A DNA stretch of 51,341 nucleotides from assembly GCA_035651595.1 (NCBI GenBank), contig DASRFJ010000124.1:1-51341 (forward strand). The letters are read 5' to 3'. Positions 1 to 7,203 of the stretch are shown here, piece by piece. The notes beneath the pieces are model-generated. The model was not told the origin of the DNA. It did not search any database and saw nothing but the letters and a program-made list of their open reading frames with translations. The stretch's first letter is position 1, and each line of letters starts with the position of its first letter. Made by a program: the position numbers and the translations under genes. This DNA is from JAFARZ01 sp035651595 (GTDB lineage: Bacteria; Actinomycetota; Actinomycetes; Streptosporangiales; Streptosporangiaceae).

Positions 1-101
1 GGGGGCGGGAGCGGGGCGGGAGCGGACGGCGGGGGCGTGGGCTGGGCGGGCGTGGGAGGGTGCCGGAGGTCGAGCGGTTGTCGTTCTGAGAAAAGCGTGA
101 A

Positions 102-1127
102 CTAGCGGGCAGCGAGGCCTAGAGCTAGCCGCGAGGTCGCGTTCTGGTGGGCCACCACGGAGATCACGTGCAGGATCGCGGGCTCGGCGTAGCCGGCGAC
201 CCGCAGGTTCTCGAGGTCACCGGGCTGCATGCACCACGGCTCGCGGCTGAGCTTGCGGGCGAACGCGATCGCCGGGGTGTCGGGACCGCTGGCCGGGGGC
301 CCGAGTTCCTCGGCACCGGTCCAGTCCGCGCTCTCTTCGGCGGCTACGCGGGCCAGCAGCCTCCGCTCGTCGCGGCCGATCGGCTCGTCGGTGTCCAGCA
401 GGTAGGCGCGCCATGTTTCCCACGCCGTCCGCAGCGGGCCGGGGCTCGGCAGCCGCTGGCCGTCACCGACTGGCCCGGCATCCGATACGGACCCATCCGA
501 TACGGACGGTACGGCCCGGTCCGGCCTGGGCACCGCAGTCTGGCCGCGATCCGGCGCGAAGGCGGGCAGCGGCGACTGGTAGTCGAACTCGATCCCGGAC
601 GCGTCGGCCACCCGGGTGAAGTAGTTGAACATCGCCACCACGCCGATCGCGCTCTCGACATGGTCCGCGTCGAGCCCCTGCCGGAGCGCGTCCTTCACGG
701 TCTCGCTGGTGACCGCCCACGGCTGCGCGGTCAGCGTGGTCGCGAGCCGGGCCAGCGCGCGGGCACGTGGGGACAACGCGTCCTCATCTCCGGAGAGCAC
801 GGCCAGGGATGTCGCGGCGCCGCCGCTGGCTACACGCAGAAACTCCACGTGAGCGGACGTTCAATAAAAGCACTGGTTCGCGCGGGAGGTGGTGCCCGCC
901 AGCAGCTCGTAGTCGGGCCAGGGCAACCCGGTGGCCCGCAACGCGCCGGACACGGGGAAGGTCCGCTTGAGCAGCTCCGGGTCGAGGCTGTGCGCGCGGA
1001 TGATCCCCGCGGCGTCGCCGTGCGGCGGACGGTAGACCGGCGGCATCGGCCGGTTGTCCATCGCGGTGTATGCCTCAGCGAGCGCACCAGTCGCATCCGC
1101 CCGCGATACGGTCCCCAGCCAAGCCAC
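102..1127 (-). CDS. AhpD-like/carboxymuconolactone decarboxylase-fold peroxidase, probable selenoprotein (CxxU)
   Basis: The reading frame starts at GTG (1127), meets TGA at 863-861, and stays open to TAG at 102-104, giving 341 residues if TGA is decoded. The start reads MAWLGTVSRADATGALAEAY, the usual beginning of peroxidase-related AhpD-fold proteins. Residues 86-93 read C-F-Y-(TGA)-T-S-A-H. The family motif is CxYCxxxH, so TGA replaces the second redox cysteine, the resolving/peroxidatic pair of AhpD. A SECIS-like hairpin starts 9 nt after the TGA. The distal part (from about residue 215) is a second, degenerate AhpD repeat with ESADW where the CxxC would be. Expected role: thiol- or selenol-dependent peroxide reduction in the cytoplasm. 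It follows mug by 12 nt, so they are probably cotranscribed. Alternative: a nonsense-mutated pseudogene, but there is no other lesion and the TGA falls exactly on the catalytic position. Sec decoding is inference; no Sec machinery is in this window. Confidence 0.8.
833..851 (-). promoter_or_regulatory. candidate bacterial SECIS hairpin for UGA at 861-863
   Basis: On the transcript the 19 nt CACGUGGAGUUUCUGCGUG begin 9 nt after the UGA. They fold into an 8-bp stem (two G-U wobbles, no mismatch) with loop GUU, so the loop begins 17 nt after UGA. Bacterial SECIS elements are small stem-loops directly downstream of UGA with a G among the first two loop bases, and this fits. Two further G-C pairs can form below a small internal loop. 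GC-rich DNA makes chance hairpins common, so position and loop base are the main support. Confidence 0.6.
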
Positions 1128-1139
1128 GTAAAAATGGTG

Positions 1140-1694
1140 TCATCCGCCCGCATTTCCGGCAAGAGCCGCACGCAGTTCGCCGAACGCTTCCGCAATCCGC
1201 GACAAGGTCCACGACGCGTTGAGGCCACTGGGGTTCGGCAAGATCCACAGCCGTGCGCCGGCGAGTGTCTGTGCCTGCGGCCCGACGACCGCGCGCGGGC
1301 TCCGGAAAGCCGTCCGGTACGCGGTCACGCCCAGCACCGCGACCACCTCGGGGCGGCGCTGCGCGACGAGGCCGGACAGGATCTGGCCGCCGGCCGCGAG
1401 TTCGGCGGCGGTCAGTTCGGCTGCCTGGGCGGTCGCGCGGGCGGCCAGGTTGGTGATGCCGAGGCCGAGACCGGCCAGCAGGTGCTGCTCGCTGGGCTCG
1501 AGGCGGCGCGACGTGAAGCCGGACAGGTGCAGAGCCGGCCAGAAGCGGTTGCCGGGACGCGCGAAGTGCCAGCCGGTCGCGGCGGAGTACAGGCCGGGAT
1601 TGATCCCGCAGAACAGCACGCGGAACGGCCGGCCGGGCTCGGGCAGCACGTCGGCGATCGTCTTGTTCCGCGCCGCCTCCAGATCACGGGGCAC
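1140..1694 (-). CDS. mug: G/U mismatch-specific uracil/thymine DNA glycosylase
   Basis: 184 residues from GTG at 1694. The motif VLFCGINPGLYSAATGWHF near residue 25 carries the GINPG signature of the Mug/TDG branch of uracil-DNA glycosylases. It is followed by FARPGNRFWPALHLSGF, and the C-terminal loop ILPNPSGLNA is the second active-site motif. The enzyme removes uracil or thymine mispaired with guanine, as well as ethenocytosine, starting base excision repair. The frame is open far upstream, but residues before 1694 are unlike the family, and the length fits Mug (about 165-185). No clear Shine-Dalgarno site precedes the chosen GTG. It is followed after 12 nt by the AhpD-like gene, in the same frame. 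Confidence 0.9.
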   Translation of the reverse strand: MPRDLEAARNKTIADVLPEPGRPFRVLFCGINPGLYSAATGWHFARPGNRFWPALHLSGFTSRRLEPSEQHLLAGLGLGITNLAARATAQAAELTAAELAAGGQILSGLVAQRRPEVVAVLGVTAYRTAFRSPRAVVGPQAQTLAGARLWILPNPSGLNASWTLSRIAEAFGELRAALAGNAGG

Positions 1695-1901
1695 GCTCCC
1701 ACTATCACCGATCGCGCCGCGAAAAACATGCCGGGAAAAGTTGCTGGCGCCGCCGGGGGTGCTGACTCCTACATGCGGAGCGGGCGGAACCGTCAGCGCG
1801 GAGCCGGGGCGTGGCCTCGGCTCCCCCGCGGCGGATCCGAACGGAGCGGGTTGGGCGGACCCGAGGTGTCCTCTTCCTCCGAGCGGACACCGGGCGGCGC
1901 C

Positions 1902-1933
1902 GGGGTCCTGGCCAGCATGGAGGCCAGGACCCC
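1902..1933 (-). terminator. intergenic hairpin, probable terminator
   Basis: A perfect 12-bp inverted repeat (GGGGTCCTGGCC / GGCCAGGACCCC) with an 8-nt loop lies just downstream of the minus-strand membrane gene ending at 1957 and before mug. There is no long U tract, as is common for actinobacterial terminators. Confidence 0.55.
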
Positions 1934-1956
1934 TCCGTCTTCTCAGCTCGGAGAGA

Positions 1957-2385
1957 TCATCGGCGGCCCATCGGAACCGCGACGGCGAACGCCGCGACCG
2001 CGGCGGCGAGGCCGGCGCCGGACAGCCAGGCGGACGCACCCGGGTGCACGGTGAGCGCCCCCGCGACGATGAGCGTCGCGACGACGCCGGCGATGAGCGG
2101 ACGCACGGCGAGTACGGCGCTGCTGACCAGGACGTAAGCGAGAATCAGCATGCCTTCGGCCGCCAGGACGGGAATCCCCGCGTGCGAGAACGCGCACGTC
2201 ACGATCGCGGCGCCGACGGCGATGGAGACCGCGTAGCGGCGCCGCTCGGCCGGAGCCGCCGCGACGACGGCCAGCGCGCCGAAGCCGGCGACCGCGATCG
2301 TCCAGGCCGGTGCGACCGCGGGCGGCAGGCCGACGACGAGCAGGCCGAGGAGCAAGCGGGCAGCGACGAGACGGGCCCGGTTCAT
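1957..2385 (-). CDS. small integral membrane protein, last gene of the MoxR-DUF58 operon
   Basis: 142 residues from ATG at 2385, which overlaps the DUF58 stop codon (ATGA). The sequence is almost entirely hydrophobic, with four to five predicted helices (for example residues 9-35, 40-60, 75-100, 108-142) and short Arg-rich loops such as AERRR. No catalytic motif is visible. Position at the end of a DUF4129-MoxR-DUF58 operon and translational coupling suggest it belongs to the same membrane assembly. Function unknown. The frame is open further upstream to 2520, but that would lie inside DUF58, so the ATG at the overlap is preferred. Confidence 0.75.
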   Translation of the reverse strand: MNRARLVAARLLLGLLVVGLPPAVAPAWTIAVAGFGALAVVAAAPAERRRYAVSIAVGAAIVTCAFSHAGIPVLAAEGMLILAYVLVSSAVLAVRPLIAGVVATLIVAGALTVHPGASAWLSGAGLAAAVAAFAVAVPMGRR

Positions 2386-3629
2386 GACCGCATCGCAATC
2401 CGGCCGGCCGACGCGGCCGAGGCGAGCACCCCGTCGAGTTCGGCGTCGCGGCCCCAGTGCAGCACCGGGACGCCCATCGCCGCCAGGCGCGCCCGGGTCG
2501 CGGCCCGGTCCAGCCGCCACACCCGCAACGCGAGATCCGCGGGCGAAGGCGACAACGCGGACGACCGGCGGCCCCGTCGAATCGGGGCCAGCCCCGGCTC
2601 GTACCGCAGCGTGTCGACGACGATCACCGGCAGGCGGCGCTGGCGCAGGTCGGTGATCGCGGCGAGCACGCCCGCGTCGGCCAGCGGCGAGAACAGCACG
2701 ACGAGCGCCCCGGGCGGCAGCACGATCCGCGGGATGCGCGCGAGGTCCGGGTCGACGTACGCGTCGTACCTGGCCCGCAGCATCATCTCGGCGATCCGGT
2801 AGAACTGCCGGTCGCCGGGTGCCGGACCGAGCCAGCGCAGCACGCCGCCGAGCACGACGACGCCGACCCGGTCCCCGACCCGCAGGTACGCCGCCGCGAG
2901 CGCGGCCGCGCCGTGCGCCGCGATGTCCAGCGTGCTCTCCCCCGGCGGCCCGGTTTCGGTGAGCGAGTCCAGGACCACGACCAGATCCGCGGCGCGCGAA
3001 GCCGCCCGCTGGTTGACATAGCGTCCCTGGCGCCGGATGCTGACCGCCCGGTTCAGGTCGCGCAGCTGGTCACCCGGCACGTACGGCCGGATGCCGGCGA
3101 ACTCGACCCCGTCGCCGACCGCCCGCCCGGTGTGCTCGCCGATCCGGCGCAGCAGTTCGGCCGGCACCAGCCGCGGGCGCGTCCGCGCCGCCCGCGGGAA
3201 CACCTCGAGCGGCTCGGCCTCGACCACCACCGCGGCCTGCCAGGCCCCGGCAACGCAGCTCACCAGCACGGTGCCGGGCGAGTACCGGCCCCAGTGCGTG
3301 GCGTTGATCCGCCACTGCCCGGGAAGGATCTCGGCCGCGGCGACCGTCGCGGCGGGCACGAACCGGATGTCTGTCGTGTCCGCCGCCGGGCACGACACGG
3401 TCGCGATGACCGTGACGTCTTCGCCCTCGAAGCACCGCGCGCCGGAGACGGCAACCGTCACCAGCGGCAGCTCCAGCGGCCGCGGCCGGGGCAGCACGGC
3501 GAGCGCGGCGAGCGGCGCGGCGGCAAGCAGCACCAGGCCGCCGTGCCCGCTCACGATCGCCGCGATGAGCGCGACCAGCGCCGCCGTCGCCAGCTGCCGG
3601 GTCCGCGCCGAGGCGCGCCAGCCGGTCAC
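2382..3629 (-). CDS. DUF58 domain protein (vWA-like) partner of MoxR
   Basis: 415 residues from GTG at 3629, which overlaps the MoxR stop codon (GTGA). Two N-terminal transmembrane helices (about residues 13-45) come first. A beta-rich region follows, then the DUF58 core with the signature YVPGDQLRDLNRAVSIRRQG near residue 210 and a vWA-like start DLVVVLDSLTETG. DUF58 proteins act with MoxR AAA+ ATPases in membrane-linked chaperone or maturation systems; the substrate here is unknown. The ATG-like start at 3713 would lie inside moxR and is rejected. Confidence 0.88.
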   Translation of the reverse strand: MTGWRASARTRQLATAALVALIAAIVSGHGGLVLLAAAPLAALAVLPRPRPLELPLVTVAVSGARCFEGEDVTVIATVSCPAADTTDIRFVPAATVAAAEILPGQWRINATHWGRYSPGTVLVSCVAGAWQAAVVVEAEPLEVFPRAARTRPRLVPAELLRRIGEHTGRAVGDGVEFAGIRPYVPGDQLRDLNRAVSIRRQGRYVNQRAASRAADLVVVLDSLTETGPPGESTLDIAAHGAAALAAAYLRVGDRVGVVVLGGVLRWLGPAPGDRQFYRIAEMMLRARYDAYVDPDLARIPRIVLPPGALVVLFSPLADAGVLAAITDLRQRRLPVIVVDTLRYEPGLAPIRRGRRSSALSPSPADLALRVWRLDRAATRARLAAMGVPVLHWGRDAELDGVLASAASAGRIAMRS

Positions 3630-4591
3630 GCCGGGCTCTGCGCGCTTCTCGGCACCGGCACCTGGTCGAGGATCTCCCTGGTCACGTCCTCCCCGGTCAC
3701 CTGCCGCACCCACATCTCGGGGCGCAGCACGAGCCGGTGTGCCAGCGCCGGCACCGCGACGGCCTTCACGTCTTCGGGGGTGACGAAGTCCCGCCCGGCC
3801 AGCATCGCGGCGCCCCGCGCGAGCTGGACCACCGCGAGCGTGCCGCGCGGCGACGCGCCGACCGTCACCTGCGGATGCGTGCGCGTCGCCGCGGTCAGCG
3901 CGACCACGTACTTCAGCAGGTCCGGATCCAGGTGCACGCTCTCCAGCGACTCCCGCATCGCCAGCACGCCGGCCGCGTCGGTGACCCGGGGCACGGCCGG
4001 CGGCGCCGACCCGCGCTCCAGCCGCCGCCGCACCATCTCCGCCTCGCCATCCTCATCCAGGTACCCGAGCCGGACCCGCGCGATGAACCGGTCCAGCTGC
4101 GCCTCGGGCAGCGGATACGTCCCCTCGTACTCGATCGGATTGTCGGTCGCGAGCACGACGAACGGCCGGGGCAGCTCGCGCGTGACCCCGTCGACGGTCA
4201 CCTGGCTCTCGGCCATCGCCTCCAGCAGCGCGGCCTGCGTCTTCGGCGGCGTCCTGTTGATCTCGTCGGCGAGCAGCAGCCCGGTGAACAACGGCCCCGG
4301 CCTGAACTCCGGCTCCCCGGTGCGCAGGTCGAGCACCATCGCCCCGGTCAGGTCGGCCGGCAGCATGTCCGGCGTGAACTGCACCCGGGTGAACTCGAGC
4401 CCGAGCAGCGACGCGAACGTGCGGGCGAGCAACGTCTTGCCAAGTCCGGGCAGGTCCTCGATCAGCACGTGTCCGGACGCGAGCACGCCGAGCAGCACGG
4501 TCTCCACCGCCGCGCGCTTGCCGACGATCACGCGCTCGACCTCGGCCAGGATCCGCCGCGCCGTGTCCGTGCCCTCGATGACCCTGGTCAT
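3626..4591 (-). CDS. MoxR-family AAA+ ATPase
   Basis: 321 residues from ATG at 4591. Walker A is LPGLGKT at 47-53, Walker B LLLADEINR at about 105-113, with the MoxR motifs TGAMVLDLRTGEPEF, PPKTQAALLEAMAE and ATDNPIEYEGTYPLPEAQLDRF after them. The lid domain carries GASPRGTLAVVQLARGAA. MoxR ATPases work as chaperones with a vWA/DUF58 partner, here the next gene, which overlaps by 4 bp. The preceding membrane gene also overlaps by 4 bp, so five genes (5834 to 1957) form one translationally coupled operon. Length and motifs are complete. Confidence 0.95.
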   Translation of the reverse strand: MTRVIEGTDTARRILAEVERVIVGKRAAVETVLLGVLASGHVLIEDLPGLGKTLLARTFASLLGLEFTRVQFTPDMLPADLTGAMVLDLRTGEPEFRPGPLFTGLLLADEINRTPPKTQAALLEAMAESQVTVDGVTRELPRPFVVLATDNPIEYEGTYPLPEAQLDRFIARVRLGYLDEDGEAEMVRRRLERGSAPPAVPRVTDAAGVLAMRESLESVHLDPDLLKYVVALTAATRTHPQVTVGASPRGTLAVVQLARGAAMLAGRDFVTPEDVKAVAVPALAHRLVLRPEMWVRQVTGEDVTREILDQVPVPRSAQSPA

Positions 4592-4986
4592 GGCTCCTCC
4601 AGCCGGGCGATGATCCGGTCGAGCTCGGCTGAACTTGGCCCCGCGCCTTCCGCGTCGGTGCGCGCCTCAGCCGGGAGCTGCCGCCCCAGTGTCACCGCCA
4701 GCAACTCCAGTTGAGGGCGGGTCGACCGCTCGTAGTGCCGCCGCGACAGCATCGCCCACTCCATCTCCGAAGTGATCCTGGCGAAGCCCGGGAAGCCATT
4801 GTCCGTTACTTCCTTTTTTGTCATAACGACATGGGTTTCTCGTCCCCGTACCCGCACCCGGACGAGAAGCAGCGCCGCGATCGCGATGACCGCGCCCATG
4901 TCCAGCAGCCCGGCCGGGCCGGCCGCGGCGAACCCGGCCGCGAGGAGCGCGGCGGCGGTGGCGATCGTCCCGGCCACCCGCATCAT
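4588..4986 (-). CDS. small membrane protein of the MoxR operon
   Basis: 132 residues from ATG at 4986 (a second ATG follows at once). Two hydrophobic segments (about residues 5-25 and 30-45) are followed by a soluble helical tail with SEMEWAMLSRRHYERSTRPQLELL. The tail resembles the uncharacterised proteins between DUF4129 and MoxR genes in other actinobacteria. The start overlaps the DUF4129 stop and the end overlaps the moxR start. Codons in the middle (residues about 50-62, THVVMTKKEV) are unusually AT-rich and come from a tract shared with the CobU gene at 33.4 kb. Function unknown. Confidence 0.75.
   Translation of the reverse strand: MMRVAGTIATAAALLAAGFAAAGPAGLLDMGAVIAIAALLLVRVRVRGRETHVVMTKKEVTDNGFPGFARITSEMEWAMLSRRHYERSTRPQLELLAVTLGRQLPAEARTDAEGAGPSSAELDRIIARLEEP
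4806..4840 (-). repeat. AT-rich short repeat inside a gene (copy 1)
   Basis: The minus strand reads CATGTCGTTATGACAAAAAA, followed by GGAAGT. The same tract occurs at 33400-33420 on the plus strand with one C-to-G change. TGTCG/TGACA can pair as a 5-bp stem around TTA. The composition stands out sharply from the surrounding GC-rich codons. Confidence 0.6.
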
Positions 4987-5834
4987 GGCCGGCCGTCCAG
5001 TTCGGCGCGCATGTGGTCGAGCGAGAGTTCGGCCGTCGCGGCATCACCGGCCGTCATCGGTTCGGTGCCGTACCTGGCCCGGCGGAACAGCCCGGTCAGA
5101 TCGGCCGCGGACCGTGATCGTATGAGGCCGGCTGACGCGGCACGGGCGAGTACCTCCGCGGGCGTATCCGCGCCGCGCGGCGCCGAACCCGCGGCGGCGA
5201 AGCCGCGCTCAAGCTCCGCATAGCACGCGATGATCGCCTGGCGGGGATCGCCGGTTCCGTGCAGCGCATCGGTTGCGGCGGCCAGCCGTTGCGCGAGGCC
5301 ACGGCGGGCCGGATCCGCCTCGTCGCGGTTCGCGCGCGAGCGCACCCGCGCGTAGACGGCGATGGCGAGCAGTGCGCCGACCGCCACGCCGACGCCGACC
5401 AGGATCGACACGAGGCCGGCGGCGGACGCCGCCGCGTGATGCTGGGTTCCGGGCTGAAGGCCGGCGTGCGGTGCGGGTTGGACCTGGATGGGGCCCTTGC
5501 GGCGGTGCGTGTACAGCAGGTACGGCGGCACGGCCAGCACCGCCAGGGCCAGCAGGAAGAGCGGGGGCTTGAGCCACCACCGGAGGATGATCAGGTACTC
5601 CGTCTCGTCGTCCTGGTCTTTGCGCTTGCGACGTGCCGAGACGAGCACGACGATGTAGGCGACGAGAGCGAAGCCTTCGGTGACCGCAAGCGTGATGGCG
5701 AGCGCGCTGCCGCTGAACGCCGTGGCGGTGGCATTGCCCGCGCGCGAGAAAGAGCCGCGGGACTTCAGTCCGATCGCGACGACCCCCAGCAGGACGGCGA
5801 CGGCCGCGCCCCGCCGCACGTCATTCGGCCCCAT
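4983..5834 (-). CDS. DUF4129 domain membrane protein
   Basis: 283 residues from ATG at 5834; an in-frame GTG at 5861 would add nine residues (TRPPENGG) but has no Shine-Dalgarno site. Helices lie near residues 10-25, 40-65, 85-105 and 145-170. The C-terminal soluble domain has the DUF4129 signature: AIIACYAELERGFAAAGSAP near 215, then ADTPAEVLARAASAGL and LTGLFRRARYG. DUF4129 proteins commonly precede MoxR-DUF58 genes, as here. It is the first gene of the coupled operon running to 1957. Role: unknown, presumed part of an envelope complex. Confidence 0.85.
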   Translation of the reverse strand: MGPNDVRRGAAVAVLLGVVAIGLKSRGSFSRAGNATATAFSGSALAITLAVTEGFALVAYIVVLVSARRKRKDQDDETEYLIILRWWLKPPLFLLALAVLAVPPYLLYTHRRKGPIQVQPAPHAGLQPGTQHHAAASAAGLVSILVGVGVAVGALLAIAVYARVRSRANRDEADPARRGLAQRLAAATDALHGTGDPRQAIIACYAELERGFAAAGSAPRGADTPAEVLARAASAGLIRSRSAADLTGLFRRARYGTEPMTAGDAATAELSLDHMRAELDGRP

Positions 5835-5868
5835 ACCGCCATTCTCTGGCGGCCTGGTCACGAATGAG

Positions 5869-6699
5869 TTACGTGAAGGCGGATGCGTGCGCCTGGGCCC
5901 ACTGCTCGAATGTGCGCGGCGGACGGCCGGTCAGCTCGGCGACCGTGGGTAGCGGCGTCGATTCGTCCAGCGTGCCGTCCACGTAGAAGCTGAAGAACGC
6001 GTCGACGTACTTCTGCGGCATGCTCGCGCTCATCTCGGCGCGCGCCTCGTCGTCCGGCTGCGGCCGGAACCTGAGGTCGCGGTTCAGCACGGCGCCGAGG
6101 ATGCGGACCCGGTCGGCGGGCCGGAGCGGCGCCGGGCCGGTCACGTGGTAAATCTGGCCCTCGTGCCCGGGCTCGGTCAGCGCTTTCGCGGCCACGGCCG
6201 CGATGTCGTACGGGTCTATCATCGCGATCGCGACGTTCGCGAACGGGGCGGTGACCTGGTCGCCGTTGGCGAGCTGCGGGATCCACTGGAGCGTGTTGGA
6301 CATGAAGCCGTACGGCCGGATGATCGTCCAGCTGATGCCGCTGTCCTTGAGGGTCGTCTCGGCCTCGATCATGTACGCGGACACCGCGTTGCTGGTGTCG
6401 CCGCTCCCGGCGGAGTTGCCGGACAGCATGACGACGTGATTGACGCCAAGTTCCCTGGCGTACGCGAGGGTGCGCGCCGCGTCCTGGTAGCCCGGCATGA
6501 GGAACATCGCGTGCACGCCGGCCAGCGCCGGCCGGAGGCTGTCCGGGTCGTTCAGGTCGCCCGCGACCTGCGTGCTGTCGTCGGGAAGGCCCTTGCTCGC
6601 ACCGTCCCTGGTGAGCGCCCGTACCTGCGCGCCGCTGCCCGCCAGTGCCCGTACCAGTTCGCCGCCGATGTTTCCCGTGGCCCCCGTGACCAGGAACAC
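5869..6699 (-). CDS. NmrA-like NAD(P)-binding oxidoreductase (atypical SDR)
   Basis: 276 residues from GTG at 6699, preceded by a perfect AGGAGG at a good distance. The N terminus MFLVTGATGNIGGELVRALA is a Rossmann GxxGxxG dinucleotide site. The motifs HVVMLSGNSA and SWTIIRPYGFMSNTL place it with NmrA/HSCARG-type atypical short-chain dehydrogenases, which act as NAD(P) sensors or quinone reductases. The active-site YxxxK of classical SDRs is not kept; M-IEAETTLKDSG follows the usual NmrA pattern. Its Shine-Dalgarno site overlaps the stop of the tiny gene at 6708-6848, so the two are translationally linked. Confidence 0.88.
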   Translation of the reverse strand: MFLVTGATGNIGGELVRALAGSGAQVRALTRDGASKGLPDDSTQVAGDLNDPDSLRPALAGVHAMFLMPGYQDAARTLAYARELGVNHVVMLSGNSAGSGDTSNAVSAYMIEAETTLKDSGISWTIIRPYGFMSNTLQWIPQLANGDQVTAPFANVAIAMIDPYDIAAVAAKALTEPGHEGQIYHVTGPAPLRPADRVRILGAVLNRDLRFRPQPDDEARAEMSASMPQKYVDAFFSFYVDGTLDESTPLPTVAELTGRPPRTFEQWAQAHASAFT

Positions 6700-6707
6700 G
6701 TCGCCTC

Positions 6708-6848
6708 CTAATGCTTGGTGGTCTGCACCACCACGCTAGTCGTGTGCGGCGTGTGCGGTGTAGCAGTTGGTGCCGAATGCCACATCAGCACCACGGCTGC
6801 CACCAGCGTGAGCAGCCCGCTCGTGCCGGTCAGCCAAGCCCTCTTCAT
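6708..6848 (-). CDS. 46-residue single-pass membrane or secreted peptide
   Basis: An ATG at 6848 preceded by GGGGAG at about 6 nt opens a 46-codon frame: MKRAWLTGTSGLLTLVAAVV, then LMWHSAPTATPHTPHTTSV and VVQTTKH. It has a basic start, one hydrophobic helix (residues 9-25) and a Thr/His/Pro-rich tail, like a signal anchor or cleaved signal. Its TAG stop lies in the Shine-Dalgarno region of the NmrA gene. It could be a leader peptide or a true small membrane protein. No homologue is recognised. The good RBS and coupling make it more than a chance frame. Confidence 0.6.
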   Translation of the reverse strand: MKRAWLTGTSGLLTLVAAVVLMWHSAPTATPHTPHTTSVVVQTTKH

Positions 6849-7045
6849 GCCGTCTCCCCGTCCGTTCTCCCCGTCCGTGTGCCGGACCCGCCGTCCGGTA
6901 CTTCCACGTTAGGGACGAGACAGCCCCTTGCCACTGGGGGAAACCCCCGATTTCCACCCTAGGAAGACCCCACCAACCCCGACATTTCATGACATGCACC
7001 TTTTGTCGCGCGCCGTGGGACGCTTAAGGTGTTAGAAAAGTGCTT

Positions 7046-7087
7046 CGTGGCAGAAAAGGTGCCAAATTTGGCGCCTTTTCTGCCACG
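7046..7087. repeat. 42-bp palindrome in the mocR downstream region
   Basis: Arms CGTGGCAGAAAAGGTGCCAAA (7046-7066) and its complement (7067-7087) match over 21 bp with one T-G wobble and no loop. It sits in the 355-bp gap 6849-7203, which is less GC-rich than the genes. It could terminate mocR (minus strand) or be a protein-binding site. The rest of the gap shows no gene. Confidence 0.6.
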
Positions 7088-7203
7088 GGGCCCTTTTTCG
7101 ACATGGGAGACATTGCTCTCCTGCCTCTGAAACCTATTGAGCAACTCCAGTCACATGCAATGGTGCGTGCGCGTCCTAAGTCATGTCGCTCTAGCAACTT
7201 GTG

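Noticed and set aside
147..2054. 635-codon plus-strand open frame
   Set aside because: It runs antisense to the AhpD-like and mug genes; Arg/Gly/Ala-rich content is the usual shadow in GC-rich DNA.
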